This document shows positions 1 to 6,432 of a DNA stretch of 7,317 nucleotides, piece by piece. A program made the translations under genes and the position numbers. The DNA comes from JABILX01 sp041648305. GTDB lineage: Bacteria > Patescibacteriota > Gracilibacteria > UBA1369 > LOWO2-01-FULL-3. Where the stretch lies: the NCBI GenBank assembly GCA_041648305.1, contig JBAZPI010000037.1, positions 1-7,317 on the forward strand, in the 5' to 3' direction. The notes under the pieces are model-generated. The model was not told the DNA's origin. It made no database searches and was given only the letters and a program-made list of their open reading frames with translations. Every line of letters starts with the position of its first letter. Within the stretch, counting starts at the first letter, position 1.

Positions 1-1041
1 CTCAAGTTTTCCTTTCTCGCCTTCGCCAGTCTGGTATCTTATTTTCCCGTCCATTCCGGCAATGCCGCACATCAAAATCTTGCTCTCATCAGGAAGAAAT
101 TTTTCGAAAAACACAACCGTTCCAGCCGGGAGATTGTCCTTCTGTTGCAAATCCATGACCTGAACTTGACTATCAACTTTAGTGAATAAATTTTGTCTGG
201 ACTCATTGTCGTGGTCGTCATAGTCGGCGTGCATGAGTTTGCTCATCAACTTCCTGGGATCACAAACGTCTTCGATCTTTTCGCCTTCTTTTGTGGCAGG
301 CAATGCATCAAGTTGTTTGAGAACAAAATAAGTCGAAATGTAAGAATCGGACACTTGATCCTTTGCGAACTTCGCAAGCTCTTCTTTAGTCAAAGGCGAC
401 GTGTCGCTTTTCGAGTACGCATCAAATTCAACCTTATATTTTTCTCTCAGTTCCTTTTTAAACTTCCCAAATGCTTCTCTATCAGTAATGTCTATCCCAT
501 TAAGTTTTGCGAGCCTCTTCTCAATAAGGGACGCTTCATTCGCAAATTCACTCCGTTCTTTAAGGGTCTTCGCATTTTCAATTTTTTTACAAAGCTCAAC
601 ATATCTAACCTCTAATCTTTTTTCCCATAATTTTTTCATCTCATCCTCTCCGAAAGCTTCCAAAGGATTAAGAGCGTCAACGGACGCCATGAAGTCACCG
701 GGAGTCAAAGTAAATGCAAATAAATTATTATATAGCTTAAGACCGGAATAAAGTCCTTGCAAAAATAAAGATTGTTTCACTTTGGAATCTGGACTATTAA
801 AATCTTTTTCCAACACATCCAAAGCTACAGCCATAAGCGCCTGTCCATCTTTTGGAAGCCCGGCTCCTTTTTGGTCGCTTCGATCAACAGTTGAAACGCC
901 AAGACCGCTAGTGGGAGCGACGACTTCAGCAGATAGCGCCACAGCTTCCTTTTTTGCGGGAGCAGCAGGCGCTTCTCCATGCACTTCACCTGCAGCGTCC
1001 GCGTCCTCTGTGGGAACCCCTTTTTTTTCTGGATCTCCCAT
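1..1041 (-). CDS. Hypothetical protein, C-terminus beyond the window (at least 347 residues)
   Basis: An open frame runs from the ATG at 1041 to the window edge without a stop, giving 347 residues of an unfinished protein. I do not recognise the family. Residues 1-65 are low-complexity and rich in Ala, Glu, Lys and Pro, like a disordered tail. There is no signal peptide or lipobox. From about residue 70 the chain is charged and looks mostly helical, with a Lys/Glu-rich stretch at about 128-210. Near the end (304-347) it turns beta-like around LPAGTVVFFEK and MCGIAGMDGKI. That faintly recalls the GDVVFF strand of NlpC/P60 or CHAP peptidases, but no catalytic Cys or His is visible, so no function is assigned. 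The start lies 12 bases after the upstream minus-strand gene, so the two are probably cotranscribed. No Shine-Dalgarno sequence precedes the ATG. The gene itself is secure because of the length of the open frame and its lysine/glutamate-rich coding character. Confidence 0.85.
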   Translation of the reverse strand, partial: MGDPEKKGVPTEDADAAGEVHGEAPAAPAKKEAVALSAEVVAPTSGLGVSTVDRSDQKGAGLPKDGQALMAVALDVLEKDFNSPDSKVKQSLFLQGLYSGLKLYNNLFAFTLTPGDFMASVDALNPLEAFGEDEMKKLWEKRLEVRYVELCKKIENAKTLKERSEFANEASLIEKRLAKLNGIDITDREAFGKFKKELREKYKVEFDAYSKSDTSPLTKEELAKFAKDQVSDSYISTYFVLKQLDALPATKEGEKIEDVCDPRKLMSKLMHADYDDHDNESRQNLFTKVDSQVQVMDLQQKDNLPAGTVVFFEKFLPDESKILMCGIAGMDGKIRYQTGEGEKGKLE

Positions 1042-1053
1042 TACAAAAATTGT

Positions 1054-1485
1054 TTAAATTATAAATACATCACCGGCATCTTTTTCTACTCTCTCTTTGG
1101 TTGAACGAACTTGTTCGACCAAATTTTCAAATTGATATGAATCAGTCTGTCCCAAATCATGCAAACCTTTAATTTCTCCCAACCTCGCAAGTAGTGTCAC
1201 CGCACTCAAATCGGTCTCTCCTTGAACCTGTTCAGATAATTTTTGATAAACTTCCTGATTAATCAACGAAGATGGAGCATGCAGATCAATTTGTCCTTTT
1301 TCAATCTTGGGAATGACATCGTTCAAAAATGTCCGATTAGTTTCATTAAGACCCGAAGGATCCTTCAGGGGCTCATTTAATTTCTTCTGCTCCTCTGGAG
1401 GAAGAGTCACAGCCGAAGCCAAAGCTTCTTTTAGCTTCTCGCCGCTATGAACAGCTAACTGTTTCTGATTTTGATCGTCAGTCAT
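1054..1485 (-). CDS. Hypothetical small acidic helical protein, 143 residues
   Basis: This is a complete frame ending in TAA. I chose the ATG at 1485 (MTDDQNQKQL). A TTG six codons upstream at 1503 is also in frame, but it would sit only about 5 bases after the predicted transcription start. The protein has no signal peptide, membrane segment or Cys residues. It is rich in Glu, Gln, Leu and Lys and probably all-helical, with a loop around LPPEEQKKLNEPLKDPSGLN and a hydrophobic C-terminal GDVFII. I do not recognise the family. It is the first gene of a two-gene unit with the large unknown protein downstream, 12 bases away, which suggests a shared role. It is driven by the strong promoter at 1515-1543 and diverges from ligA. 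The mRNA leader of roughly 23 bases has no Shine-Dalgarno sequence. Confidence 0.82.
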   Translation of the reverse strand: MTDDQNQKQLAVHSGEKLKEALASAVTLPPEEQKKLNEPLKDPSGLNETNRTFLNDVIPKIEKGQIDLHAPSSLINQEVYQKLSEQVQGETDLSAVTLLARLGEIKGLHDLGQTDSYQFENLVEQVRSTKERVEKDAGDVFII

Positions 1486-1487
1486 GG

Positions 1488-1516
1488 TTGCTTTTAGATA
1501 CAATTTATCTTAAGAT
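1488..1516 (+). promoter_or_regulatory. Possible weak promoter of ligA
   Basis: On the plus strand, TTGCTT (1488-1493), 17 bases and TAAGAT (1511-1516) match the -35/-10 consensus at only 3 and 4 positions, though the key -10 bases T1, A2 and T6 are present. It would start transcription near 1523, about 22 bases before the ligA ATG. Its -10 overlaps the -10 of the opposing promoter, so polymerases could not occupy both at once. This is the best of several poor candidates. Confidence 0.25.
1507..1516. repeat. Perfect 10-bp palindrome at the divergent promoters
   Basis: ATCTTAAGAT reads the same on both strands. It covers the predicted transcription start of the minus-strand operon (about 1508) and the candidate -10 of ligA (1511-1516), and it touches the -10 of the opposing promoter. 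A dimeric regulator bound here would block both directions. In AT-rich promoter DNA, chance is also a reasonable explanation. Confidence 0.35.
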
Positions 1517-1543
1517 TATACCAGAAAAACCACTGATTTTCAA
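1515..1543 (-). promoter_or_regulatory. Near-consensus sigma70 promoter of the two-gene hypothetical operon
   Basis: Read on the minus strand, there is TTGAAA (1543-1538), a 17-base spacer and a perfect TATAAT (1520-1515). The spacer ends in TGG directly before the -10, giving an extended -10 TGn motif. The predicted transcription start is about 1508, leaving about 23 bases to the ATG at 1485. Eleven of twelve consensus bases with optimal spacing make this the strongest promoter in the window, so the downstream pair is likely well expressed. Confidence 0.75.
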
Positions 1544-1545
1544 TA

Positions 1546-3639
1546 ATGAAAGAGAGTGAAGCCAAAAAGCGCATAGAACTTCTAAAAGAAAAGATAAAAA
1601 AACTTAATTACGATTATTTTGTATTAGATAAATCGACCGTTTCCGAATCAGTTAGAGATTCCTTAAAAAGGGAATTGATTGAACTCGAAGACGCTTTCCC
1701 CAAATTTGTCACCAAAGACTCTCCAACTCAAAGAGTAGGGAGCGCGCTATCCGGGAGATTTGATAAAATTAAGCATTTAACGGTGAAAAAAAGCCTGGCG
1801 GATGTGTTCTCGTCGGAGGAGATTTTAGATTGGTACAAACGGATTGAAAAACTTGTGAATGATAAAATTGAATTTGTCTGTGAGGTAAAACTCGACGGGC
1901 TTAACATCACTCTTCATTATGAAAAAGGCGTTTTCACTCGCGCTATCACAAGAGGGAACGGGATCGAAGGAGAAGACGTAACTCATACGGTCAAAACAAT
2001 AGAAGCCATCCCGTTAAAATTGAATAAAGAAGTTAATCTCGAAATTTCAGGCGAAGTATTCCTGCCAAAACTCCAATTCGAAAAAATCAATAAATCACAA
2101 TCAGAATCTCAAGGAAAGCTGTACGCGAACGTCAGAAATTTGGCGGCGGGCGCAGTACGCCAACTCGATCCCAAAGTCGCGGCGGAAAGAGGGCTTGATA
2201 CCAATTTTTACGAGCTGGGGAAGAACTCCATCTCACCATTACCGACCACTCAAGAAGAAGTTTTAAAAACATTCAAGGAATTAGGATTCCCCGTAGAACA
2301 GAACTTCAAAAAAGTTCAAAAAATAGAAGAAGTTGTAAAATTCTGCGAGAAATGGGAATCATCGCGTGAATCGCTACCCTATGAAATCGACGGGATTGTA
2401 ATCAAAGTAAATTCTCTCGATCAACAGCGCAAAATGGGGAAGACGGCGAAAACTCCGCGCTACGCTGTCGCGTATAAATTCCCGGCGAAACAAGTTTCAA
2501 GCAAAGTTATAGATATAATCCTTCAGGTAGGCCGAACCGGAGCAATCACGCCGGTGGCCGTAATGAAACCGGTTTTGGTCGCAGGATCGGTAGTGTCGCG
2601 CGCAACACTCCACAACGAAGACGAAATACAAAAAAAAGATATCAGAGTGGGGGACACAGTCATAATTCAAAAGGCGGGTGACGTGATTCCGGAAGTTGTG
2701 GAAAGCCTCAAAGACATGAGAACAGGGGCGGAACGCCCATTCAAATTCCCGACAACATGTCCGGTCTGCGGCAAAAAAATCGAAAGAAAAGAAGGTGAAG
2801 CCGCATACAGATGTTTGAATCCGCATTGTCCGGCAAAAAAGCAGCAAAGTTTCGAGCATTTCGTTTCAAAAAAAGGATTTAACATAGAAGGATTGGGCGA
2901 GAAAGTCGCCGAGCAACTACTTGATGCGGGACTTATAAAAGATTTCGCCGACATATTTTTATTGAAAAAGTCTTCTCTCCTAAAACTTGACCTTTTCAAA
3001 GACAAAAGAGCGGAAAACCTAATCCAAGCCATCGAAACCGCCAGCCATCTTCCAATAGAAAGATTCATTTTCAGTCTGGGAATAAGACTGATGGGGGAGA
3101 CAAGCAGTTTCGATTTTGCTTCATACCTGGTGAACCACGCAAAACATTTTGAAAAACAATCTGAAGAATTAACGCTGTTCGAAGCCCCGCCTTCAACAAA
3201 ACCAACAAATGAAAATGAAAGTTTCTCAATACCCGATCTGATAGAGACAATTAAAACAATTGGATTTGAAGAATTGGACAATATCGACGGAGTGGGCGAA
3301 AAAGTGGCGGCTTACATATACGAATGGTTCAATGATGCAAAAAATCTTGCCTTGCTCGAAAAGTTTTATAAGGTCGGAGTGATTTTGGATATTTCGAATG
3401 TCGGAAGAAAAGGAAAATTATCGGGCAAAAGTTTTGTTATCACGGGGACGTTGACGAATATGACACGCGACCAGGCAAAAGAATTTATCAAACAAAATGG
3501 GGGAAAAGTTCTCTCATCGGTAGGCCGTGACTTAGATTACTTGGTAGTTGGTGAAAACGCAGGTTCAAAGCTCAAAAAAGCTGAAGAACACGGAGTAAAA
3601 ACAATCTCCGAAAAAGAGTTGAGAAAACTAGCCCTCTAA
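1546..3639 (+). CDS. ligA: NAD-dependent DNA ligase LigA
   Basis: LigA seals 3'-OH/5'-phosphate nicks using NAD+, releasing NMN and AMP, in Okazaki fragment joining and repair. The 697-residue protein (E. coli: 671) shows the full family order. Domain Ia covers about residues 1-70. The nucleotidyltransferase domain has catalytic Lys115 in VKLDG, SGEVF with Glu170, RNLAAGAVRQLDP, and IDGIVIK with Asp282 and Lys287. The OB fold includes QVGRTGAITPVA. A Cys4 zinc finger uses Cys405, 408, 423 and 428. Helix-hairpin-helix repeats (about 440-600) include LGIRLMGE and DGVGEKVAAYI. A C-terminal BRCT domain spans about 624-697. Domain Ia is unusual: residues equivalent to E. coli His23, Asp32 and Tyr35 are Phe25, Glu34 and Arg37. 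About 35 extra residues lie within the HhH region near 532-566. An in-frame TGA at 1534-1536 rules out a start further upstream. No Shine-Dalgarno sequence is seen. The gene converges on dnaX with 17 bases between. Confidence 0.98.
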   Translation: MKESEAKKRIELLKEKIKKLNYDYFVLDKSTVSESVRDSLKRELIELEDAFPKFVTKDSPTQRVGSALSGRFDKIKHLTVKKSLADVFSSEEILDWYKRIEKLVNDKIEFVCEVKLDGLNITLHYEKGVFTRAITRGNGIEGEDVTHTVKTIEAIPLKLNKEVNLEISGEVFLPKLQFEKINKSQSESQGKLYANVRNLAAGAVRQLDPKVAAERGLDTNFYELGKNSISPLPTTQEEVLKTFKELGFPVEQNFKKVQKIEEVVKFCEKWESSRESLPYEIDGIVIKVNSLDQQRKMGKTAKTPRYAVAYKFPAKQVSSKVIDIILQVGRTGAITPVAVMKPVLVAGSVVSRATLHNEDEIQKKDIRVGDTVIIQKAGDVIPEVVESLKDMRTGAERPFKFPTTCPVCGKKIERKEGEAAYRCLNPHCPAKKQQSFEHFVSKKGFNIEGLGEKVAEQLLDAGLIKDFADIFLLKKSSLLKLDLFKDKRAENLIQAIETASHLPIERFIFSLGIRLMGETSSFDFASYLVNHAKHFEKQSEELTLFEAPPSTKPTNENESFSIPDLIETIKTIGFEELDNIDGVGEKVAAYIYEWFNDAKNLALLEKFYKVGVILDISNVGRKGKLSGKSFVITGTLTNMTRDQAKEFIKQNGGKVLSSVGRDLDYLVVGENAGSKLKKAEEHGVKTISEKELRKLAL

Positions 3640-3656
3640 GGAGAGCCTGCCCCCCC

Positions 3657-5267
3657 TCAAAGCTCCTTCTGGTCTTCGTCTTCAATTAACTCCCCACCAA
3701 AAACTTCCAAAGCCTGATCGGCCAATCCGCCGGGAGAAGGGTTGCCCTGATCAACTTCGCGGCCGACCGCGAGATCGCTCACGCTGTCACCCGCGTGGTC
3801 AACTCCACGATGGGACCTTTCGTCTTTATCGTCGCTAATAGTGGAGCCAATTTCGATGTCTTTCACGCGTCCGGATAGTTTAATTTTTGTACCAAAAAAA
3901 TCCTCGAAAATTTTCTCGATTTCTATTCTATTATCATGCTCCATTACCTTATTTCTGTGGAAGTTAGATCTGAAATCGATCGTGACCTCATTCCCGTCAA
4001 CCATCCCCACCTCGCCGTCCATTAGCGATCTCTTGCACGCGGGAATATCAACTCTTTCCGTAATTCGCGGCCAATTCTCTTTTACATAACTTATGGTCAA
4101 AGGCGGTATGGATTTTTCCTCGACGGGCGTCGCCTCTTCTTTGCCAGCAGGTGCTGTTGTCCTCTCTTCGACTTCCGGTTCAACCTTTTTATGATCCTTT
4201 TTCTTCGCCGAGGGGGTGGGGGAAGGAACGGGTACATTTACAATATTTATTGTCGATTCAATAACGGCAATTTCAAGAGGAAGCTGCGGGATTGTATAAT
4301 ACTTCAACCTGTCCCTGGCGAGTTGGAATTTATCTATAATTTTTAAATAGGCGGATACAGATTCTTCATTGCTTTCATCGACAGCCACAAGGAGCTTTTT
4401 GCGAACCAAATCAATAAATTCATGACAAAACTGTGAAAGATCATAACCCTGTGAATGGACGTCCTGAATAGTTTGCAAAGCGGAATTTGTGTCATTGGAA
4501 ATTATAGCTTCGAACAATCGTTCCAACGTTTCAAAATCGCTGATTCCCAAAATATCTTGCACATGCTCGAACGTGAGTTTCCCGTCCACACTCAATTGCT
4601 CGAGTAACTGGATTGCATCGCGAAGTCCTCCTTCAACATGCCGGGTAATAGCCTCCAGAGCCTTGTCCTCAGCTTTTACATTTTCAAGTTGAGCGATATA
4701 GCCAAGACGGCTCATTAGAGCTTTCTCGTCGATCCTTTTAAAGTCGAACCTTTGACATCTCGAAATAATTGTCTCCGGGATTTTGTGGACTTCGGTAGTC
4801 GCAAGAATGAAATAAACATAAGAAGGTGGCTCCTCCAACGTCTTCAATAGCGCGTTAAACGCTTCCTTCGTCATCATATGTACTTCGTCGATGATATAAA
4901 CCTTCATTTTTGCGCGAGTCGGCGCAAAATTTATTTTTTCTTTTAAGTCACGAATCTCATCAATACCGCGATTCGATGCCGCATCAATTTCGATCATATC
5001 GATTAAACTGCCCTCATTTATCGCATCGCAAAAATGACACTCGTTACAAGGTTCATACCCATCTTGCAAATTTTCACAATTCAAAGCCTTGGCAATAAGT
5101 CTCGCGGTCGTTGTTTTCCCGGTCCCTCGCGGACCGCAAAAAAGATACGCGTGAGACGGATTCCCGGACTTAAACGCATTCATAAGAGTACTCCTAACAT
5201 GGTCCTGCCCAACGAGGTTTTTAAAGTTAAAAGGTCTGTATTTTCTATAAAGCGCTACTTTTTCCAT
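3657..5267 (-). CDS. dnaX: DNA polymerase III subunit gamma/tau (clamp-loader ATPase)
   Basis: DnaX is the AAA+ motor of the clamp loader that places the sliding clamp on primed DNA. It starts with the family signature LYRKYRPFNFKNLVGQDHV. It has Walker A GPRGTGKT (45-52), a Cys4 zinc site (Cys64, 74, 77, 80), Walker B IIDEVHM (Asp127, Glu128), sensor 1 ATTE (156-159), the arginine finger in SRC (Arg170) and sensor 2 GGLRDA (Arg216). The collar domain runs to about 340. A Pro/Lys/Glu-rich linker follows (344-389), then a small alpha/beta C-terminal domain (390-470), a hydrophilic stretch and the ending GLADQALEVFGGELIED, which resembles DnaX tails in candidate-phylum bacteria. At 536 residues it is shorter than E. 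coli tau (643). It ends with TGA. Only a poor GAGA element precedes the ATG at 5267. It lies 73 bases downstream of the glycosyltransferase gene and has its own likely promoter in that gap. Confidence 0.98.
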   Translation of the reverse strand: MEKVALYRKYRPFNFKNLVGQDHVRSTLMNAFKSGNPSHAYLFCGPRGTGKTTTARLIAKALNCENLQDGYEPCNECHFCDAINEGSLIDMIEIDAASNRGIDEIRDLKEKINFAPTRAKMKVYIIDEVHMMTKEAFNALLKTLEEPPSYVYFILATTEVHKIPETIISRCQRFDFKRIDEKALMSRLGYIAQLENVKAEDKALEAITRHVEGGLRDAIQLLEQLSVDGKLTFEHVQDILGISDFETLERLFEAIISNDTNSALQTIQDVHSQGYDLSQFCHEFIDLVRKKLLVAVDESNEESVSAYLKIIDKFQLARDRLKYYTIPQLPLEIAVIESTINIVNVPVPSPTPSAKKKDHKKVEPEVEERTTAPAGKEEATPVEEKSIPPLTISYVKENWPRITERVDIPACKRSLMDGEVGMVDGNEVTIDFRSNFHRNKVMEHDNRIEIEKIFEDFFGTKIKLSGRVKDIEIGSTISDDKDERSHRGVDHAGDSVSDLAVGREVDQGNPSPGGLADQALEVFGGELIEDEDQKEL

Positions 5268-5327
5268 GAGATTTTCTCAATATTGTCATATAGAGGAGCT
5301 ATATTCTAGCATAATCTTGAAAATCTC
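5268..5327. repeat. 9-bp inverted repeat bracketing the dnaX promoter
   Basis: GAGATTTTC at 5268-5276 is repeated exactly as its reverse complement, GAAAATCTC, at 5319-5327. One arm overlaps the -35 region and the other abuts the dnaX start codon. The arm centres are 51 bp apart, close to five helical turns. The left arm continues to TC, so 5268-5278 can also form a tiny GAGA/TCTC hairpin. This could be a regulator site or chance in AT-rich DNA. Confidence 0.4.
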
Positions 5328-5329
5328 AA
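5303..5329 (-). promoter_or_regulatory. Likely extended -10 promoter of dnaX
   Basis: On the minus strand, TAGAAT (5308-5303, five of six consensus bases) is directly preceded by TGC (5311-5309), forming an extended -10 element. TTGAGA (5329-5324) lies 15 bases upstream; the short spacer is tolerable for an extended -10 promoter. The predicted start is near 5296, giving a leader of about 29 bases. It sits in the 73-base gap between the glycosyltransferase stop and the dnaX ATG, so dnaX can be transcribed independently of the genes upstream. Confidence 0.55.
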
Positions 5330-5340
5330 AGCCAAAACCC

Positions 5341-6432
5341 TCAAATCATCTCGGCGATCTCTTTCTTCACTTTTTTCTCAAATTCTTCTCGGCCAAAAAG
5401 ATTAGCGTGCCTTCTTATACTTAAAGGTTTGTATTTTTTTTCGTTATACATAAGACACGCTAACGCATCTTCCATCGATTCAACGGTCGGCTCATAGAAA
5501 AATTCGCCGGTCTGCCCGGCCACTATTGTTTCCAAAGCCCCACCTTTACCATACGCCAAAACCGGCTTTCCACAAGCCATCGCTTCAACCGGCGCAATCC
5601 CAAAATCATCTTCCCCTGGAAATAACAACGCTCTGCAATTTTGCATGTATTCACGTACTTCCTCATCCTCTTTAAATCCAAGAAAATCAATATTGTCCGC
5701 CGCGATGGCCTCCAAATATCTCCGATGCGGACCGTCCCCAATTATGACCAAACGTCTGCCAATTTTGTTGAATAATTGCACAGCCAAATCGATCCTTTTA
5801 TACGGCGTCAAAGTCGAAACAATCAAAAAATAATCGCTATTTTCTTCTGTAACTTTAAACTTATGGACATCAACCGGCGGGAAAACAACCGAAGAGTCAA
5901 CTTTATAATATTTTTTAAGCCTCAAAGCGACAGCTTGCGAATTAGCCAAATATTTATCAGGTCTTTGGGCAGCGGCTTGATCCCATTCTCGCAAATTTTT
6001 CATCAGCAACGCGTATAAAAGTTTCCTCCATCCGCTTATATGATTTTCCTCCAAATACTCAGACGCATGATCCCACGCGTATCGCATGGGGGAGTGGCAA
6101 TAACAAATGTGCTTGGTATCCAATGGGACAATAAGTCCATGACTATACGCTGCACTGGAACTAATAACCAAATCATAGCCCGAAAAATCCAACTCCTCGA
6201 TGGCTCTGGGCATTTTGGGAGTCAACATTCTATGTCTGCGTCGTAGAAATCCCGGAAGATTCTGTAGCTTCGAAGTGCGTACACGGTCCGAAGGAAAAAC
6301 TTTGCCGCAGACATCTTCATCATAAAGCAAAGTATAAATCGGAGCTTCCGGATACATCTCACTCAAAACAGCAAGAACCTTTTCGGCTCCTCCAAGCTTT
6401 AATAAAAAATCATGTACAAGTGCGACTTTCAT
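5341..6432 (-). CDS. GT4-family (group 1) glycosyltransferase, probably for surface polysaccharide
   Basis: This 363-residue GT-B-fold enzyme should transfer a sugar from a nucleotide donor (often GDP-mannose in the closest family members) onto a lipid-linked or polysaccharide acceptor at the cytoplasmic face of the membrane. The N-terminal acceptor domain opens with MKVALVHDFLLKLGGAEKVL, whose GGAE (14-17) is typical of WbaZ-like mannosyltransferases. CHSPMRYAWD (112-121) is also characteristic. In the C-terminal donor domain, TLTPYKR (207-213) supplies the phosphate-binding Lys/Arg. IIGDGP (230-235) follows, then DDFGIAPVEAMACGKPV, the EX7E-type motif. Its first acidic residue is Asp275, with Glu283 as the second. 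No signal peptide or membrane segment is seen. The ATG at 6432 directly follows the lipoprotein stop codon (TAAATG), so translation is probably coupled. Sugar and acceptor cannot be told from sequence alone. Confidence 0.93.
   Translation of the reverse strand: MKVALVHDFLLKLGGAEKVLAVLSEMYPEAPIYTLLYDEDVCGKVFPSDRVRTSKLQNLPGFLRRRHRMLTPKMPRAIEELDFSGYDLVISSSAAYSHGLIVPLDTKHICYCHSPMRYAWDHASEYLEENHISGWRKLLYALLMKNLREWDQAAAQRPDKYLANSQAVALRLKKYYKVDSSVVFPPVDVHKFKVTEENSDYFLIVSTLTPYKRIDLAVQLFNKIGRRLVIIGDGPHRRYLEAIAADNIDFLGFKEDEEVREYMQNCRALLFPGEDDFGIAPVEAMACGKPVLAYGKGGALETIVAGQTGEFFYEPTVESMEDALACLMYNEKKYKPLSIRRHANLFGREEFEKKVKKEIAEMI

Noticed and set aside
193..1057. Plus-strand open frames of up to 140 codons across the left region
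   Set aside because: They lie antisense to the long minus-strand frame, have Cys/Phe/Ser-rich compositions unlike real proteins, and match no family.
1058..1063. Perfect TATAAT on the minus strand just before the large hypothetical gene
   Set aside because: It is formed by the last codons of the upstream gene, has no -35 at any normal distance (GAAAAA at 17 bases) and no TGn extension. The genes are only 12 bases apart and most likely cotranscribed.
1486..1503. TTG start at 1503 for the 143-residue hypothetical protein
   Set aside because: It would leave a leader of about 5 bases after the predicted transcription start. The ATG at 1485 gives a normal hydrophilic N-terminus and a usable leader. 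A nearly leaderless start cannot be fully excluded.
2497..3281. Minus-strand open frames of 120 and 204 codons inside ligA
   Set aside because: They are antisense shadows of ligA. The sense frame carries all LigA motifs without interruption.
3650..3656. Run of seven C in the gap between ligA and dnaX as a possible frameshift error
   Set aside because: It lies outside both coding frames: ligA ends at 3639 and the dnaX stop is 3657-3659, so a miscounted base would not change either protein. The dnaX ending already looks like the natural family ending.
3638..3668. Possible bidirectional terminator between ligA and dnaX: AAGGAG pairing with CTCCTT
   Set aside because: The stem is only 6 bp with a 19-base loop, there is no T-run on either side, and it overlaps both coding ends. 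Not convincing as an intrinsic terminator.
3657..5343. Recoding of TGA as glycine (genetic code 25)
   Set aside because: TGA ends both dnaX and the glycosyltransferase where the families normally end. Reading through would run dnaX antisense into ligA and the glycosyltransferase into the dnaX promoter. No gene contains an in-frame TGA.
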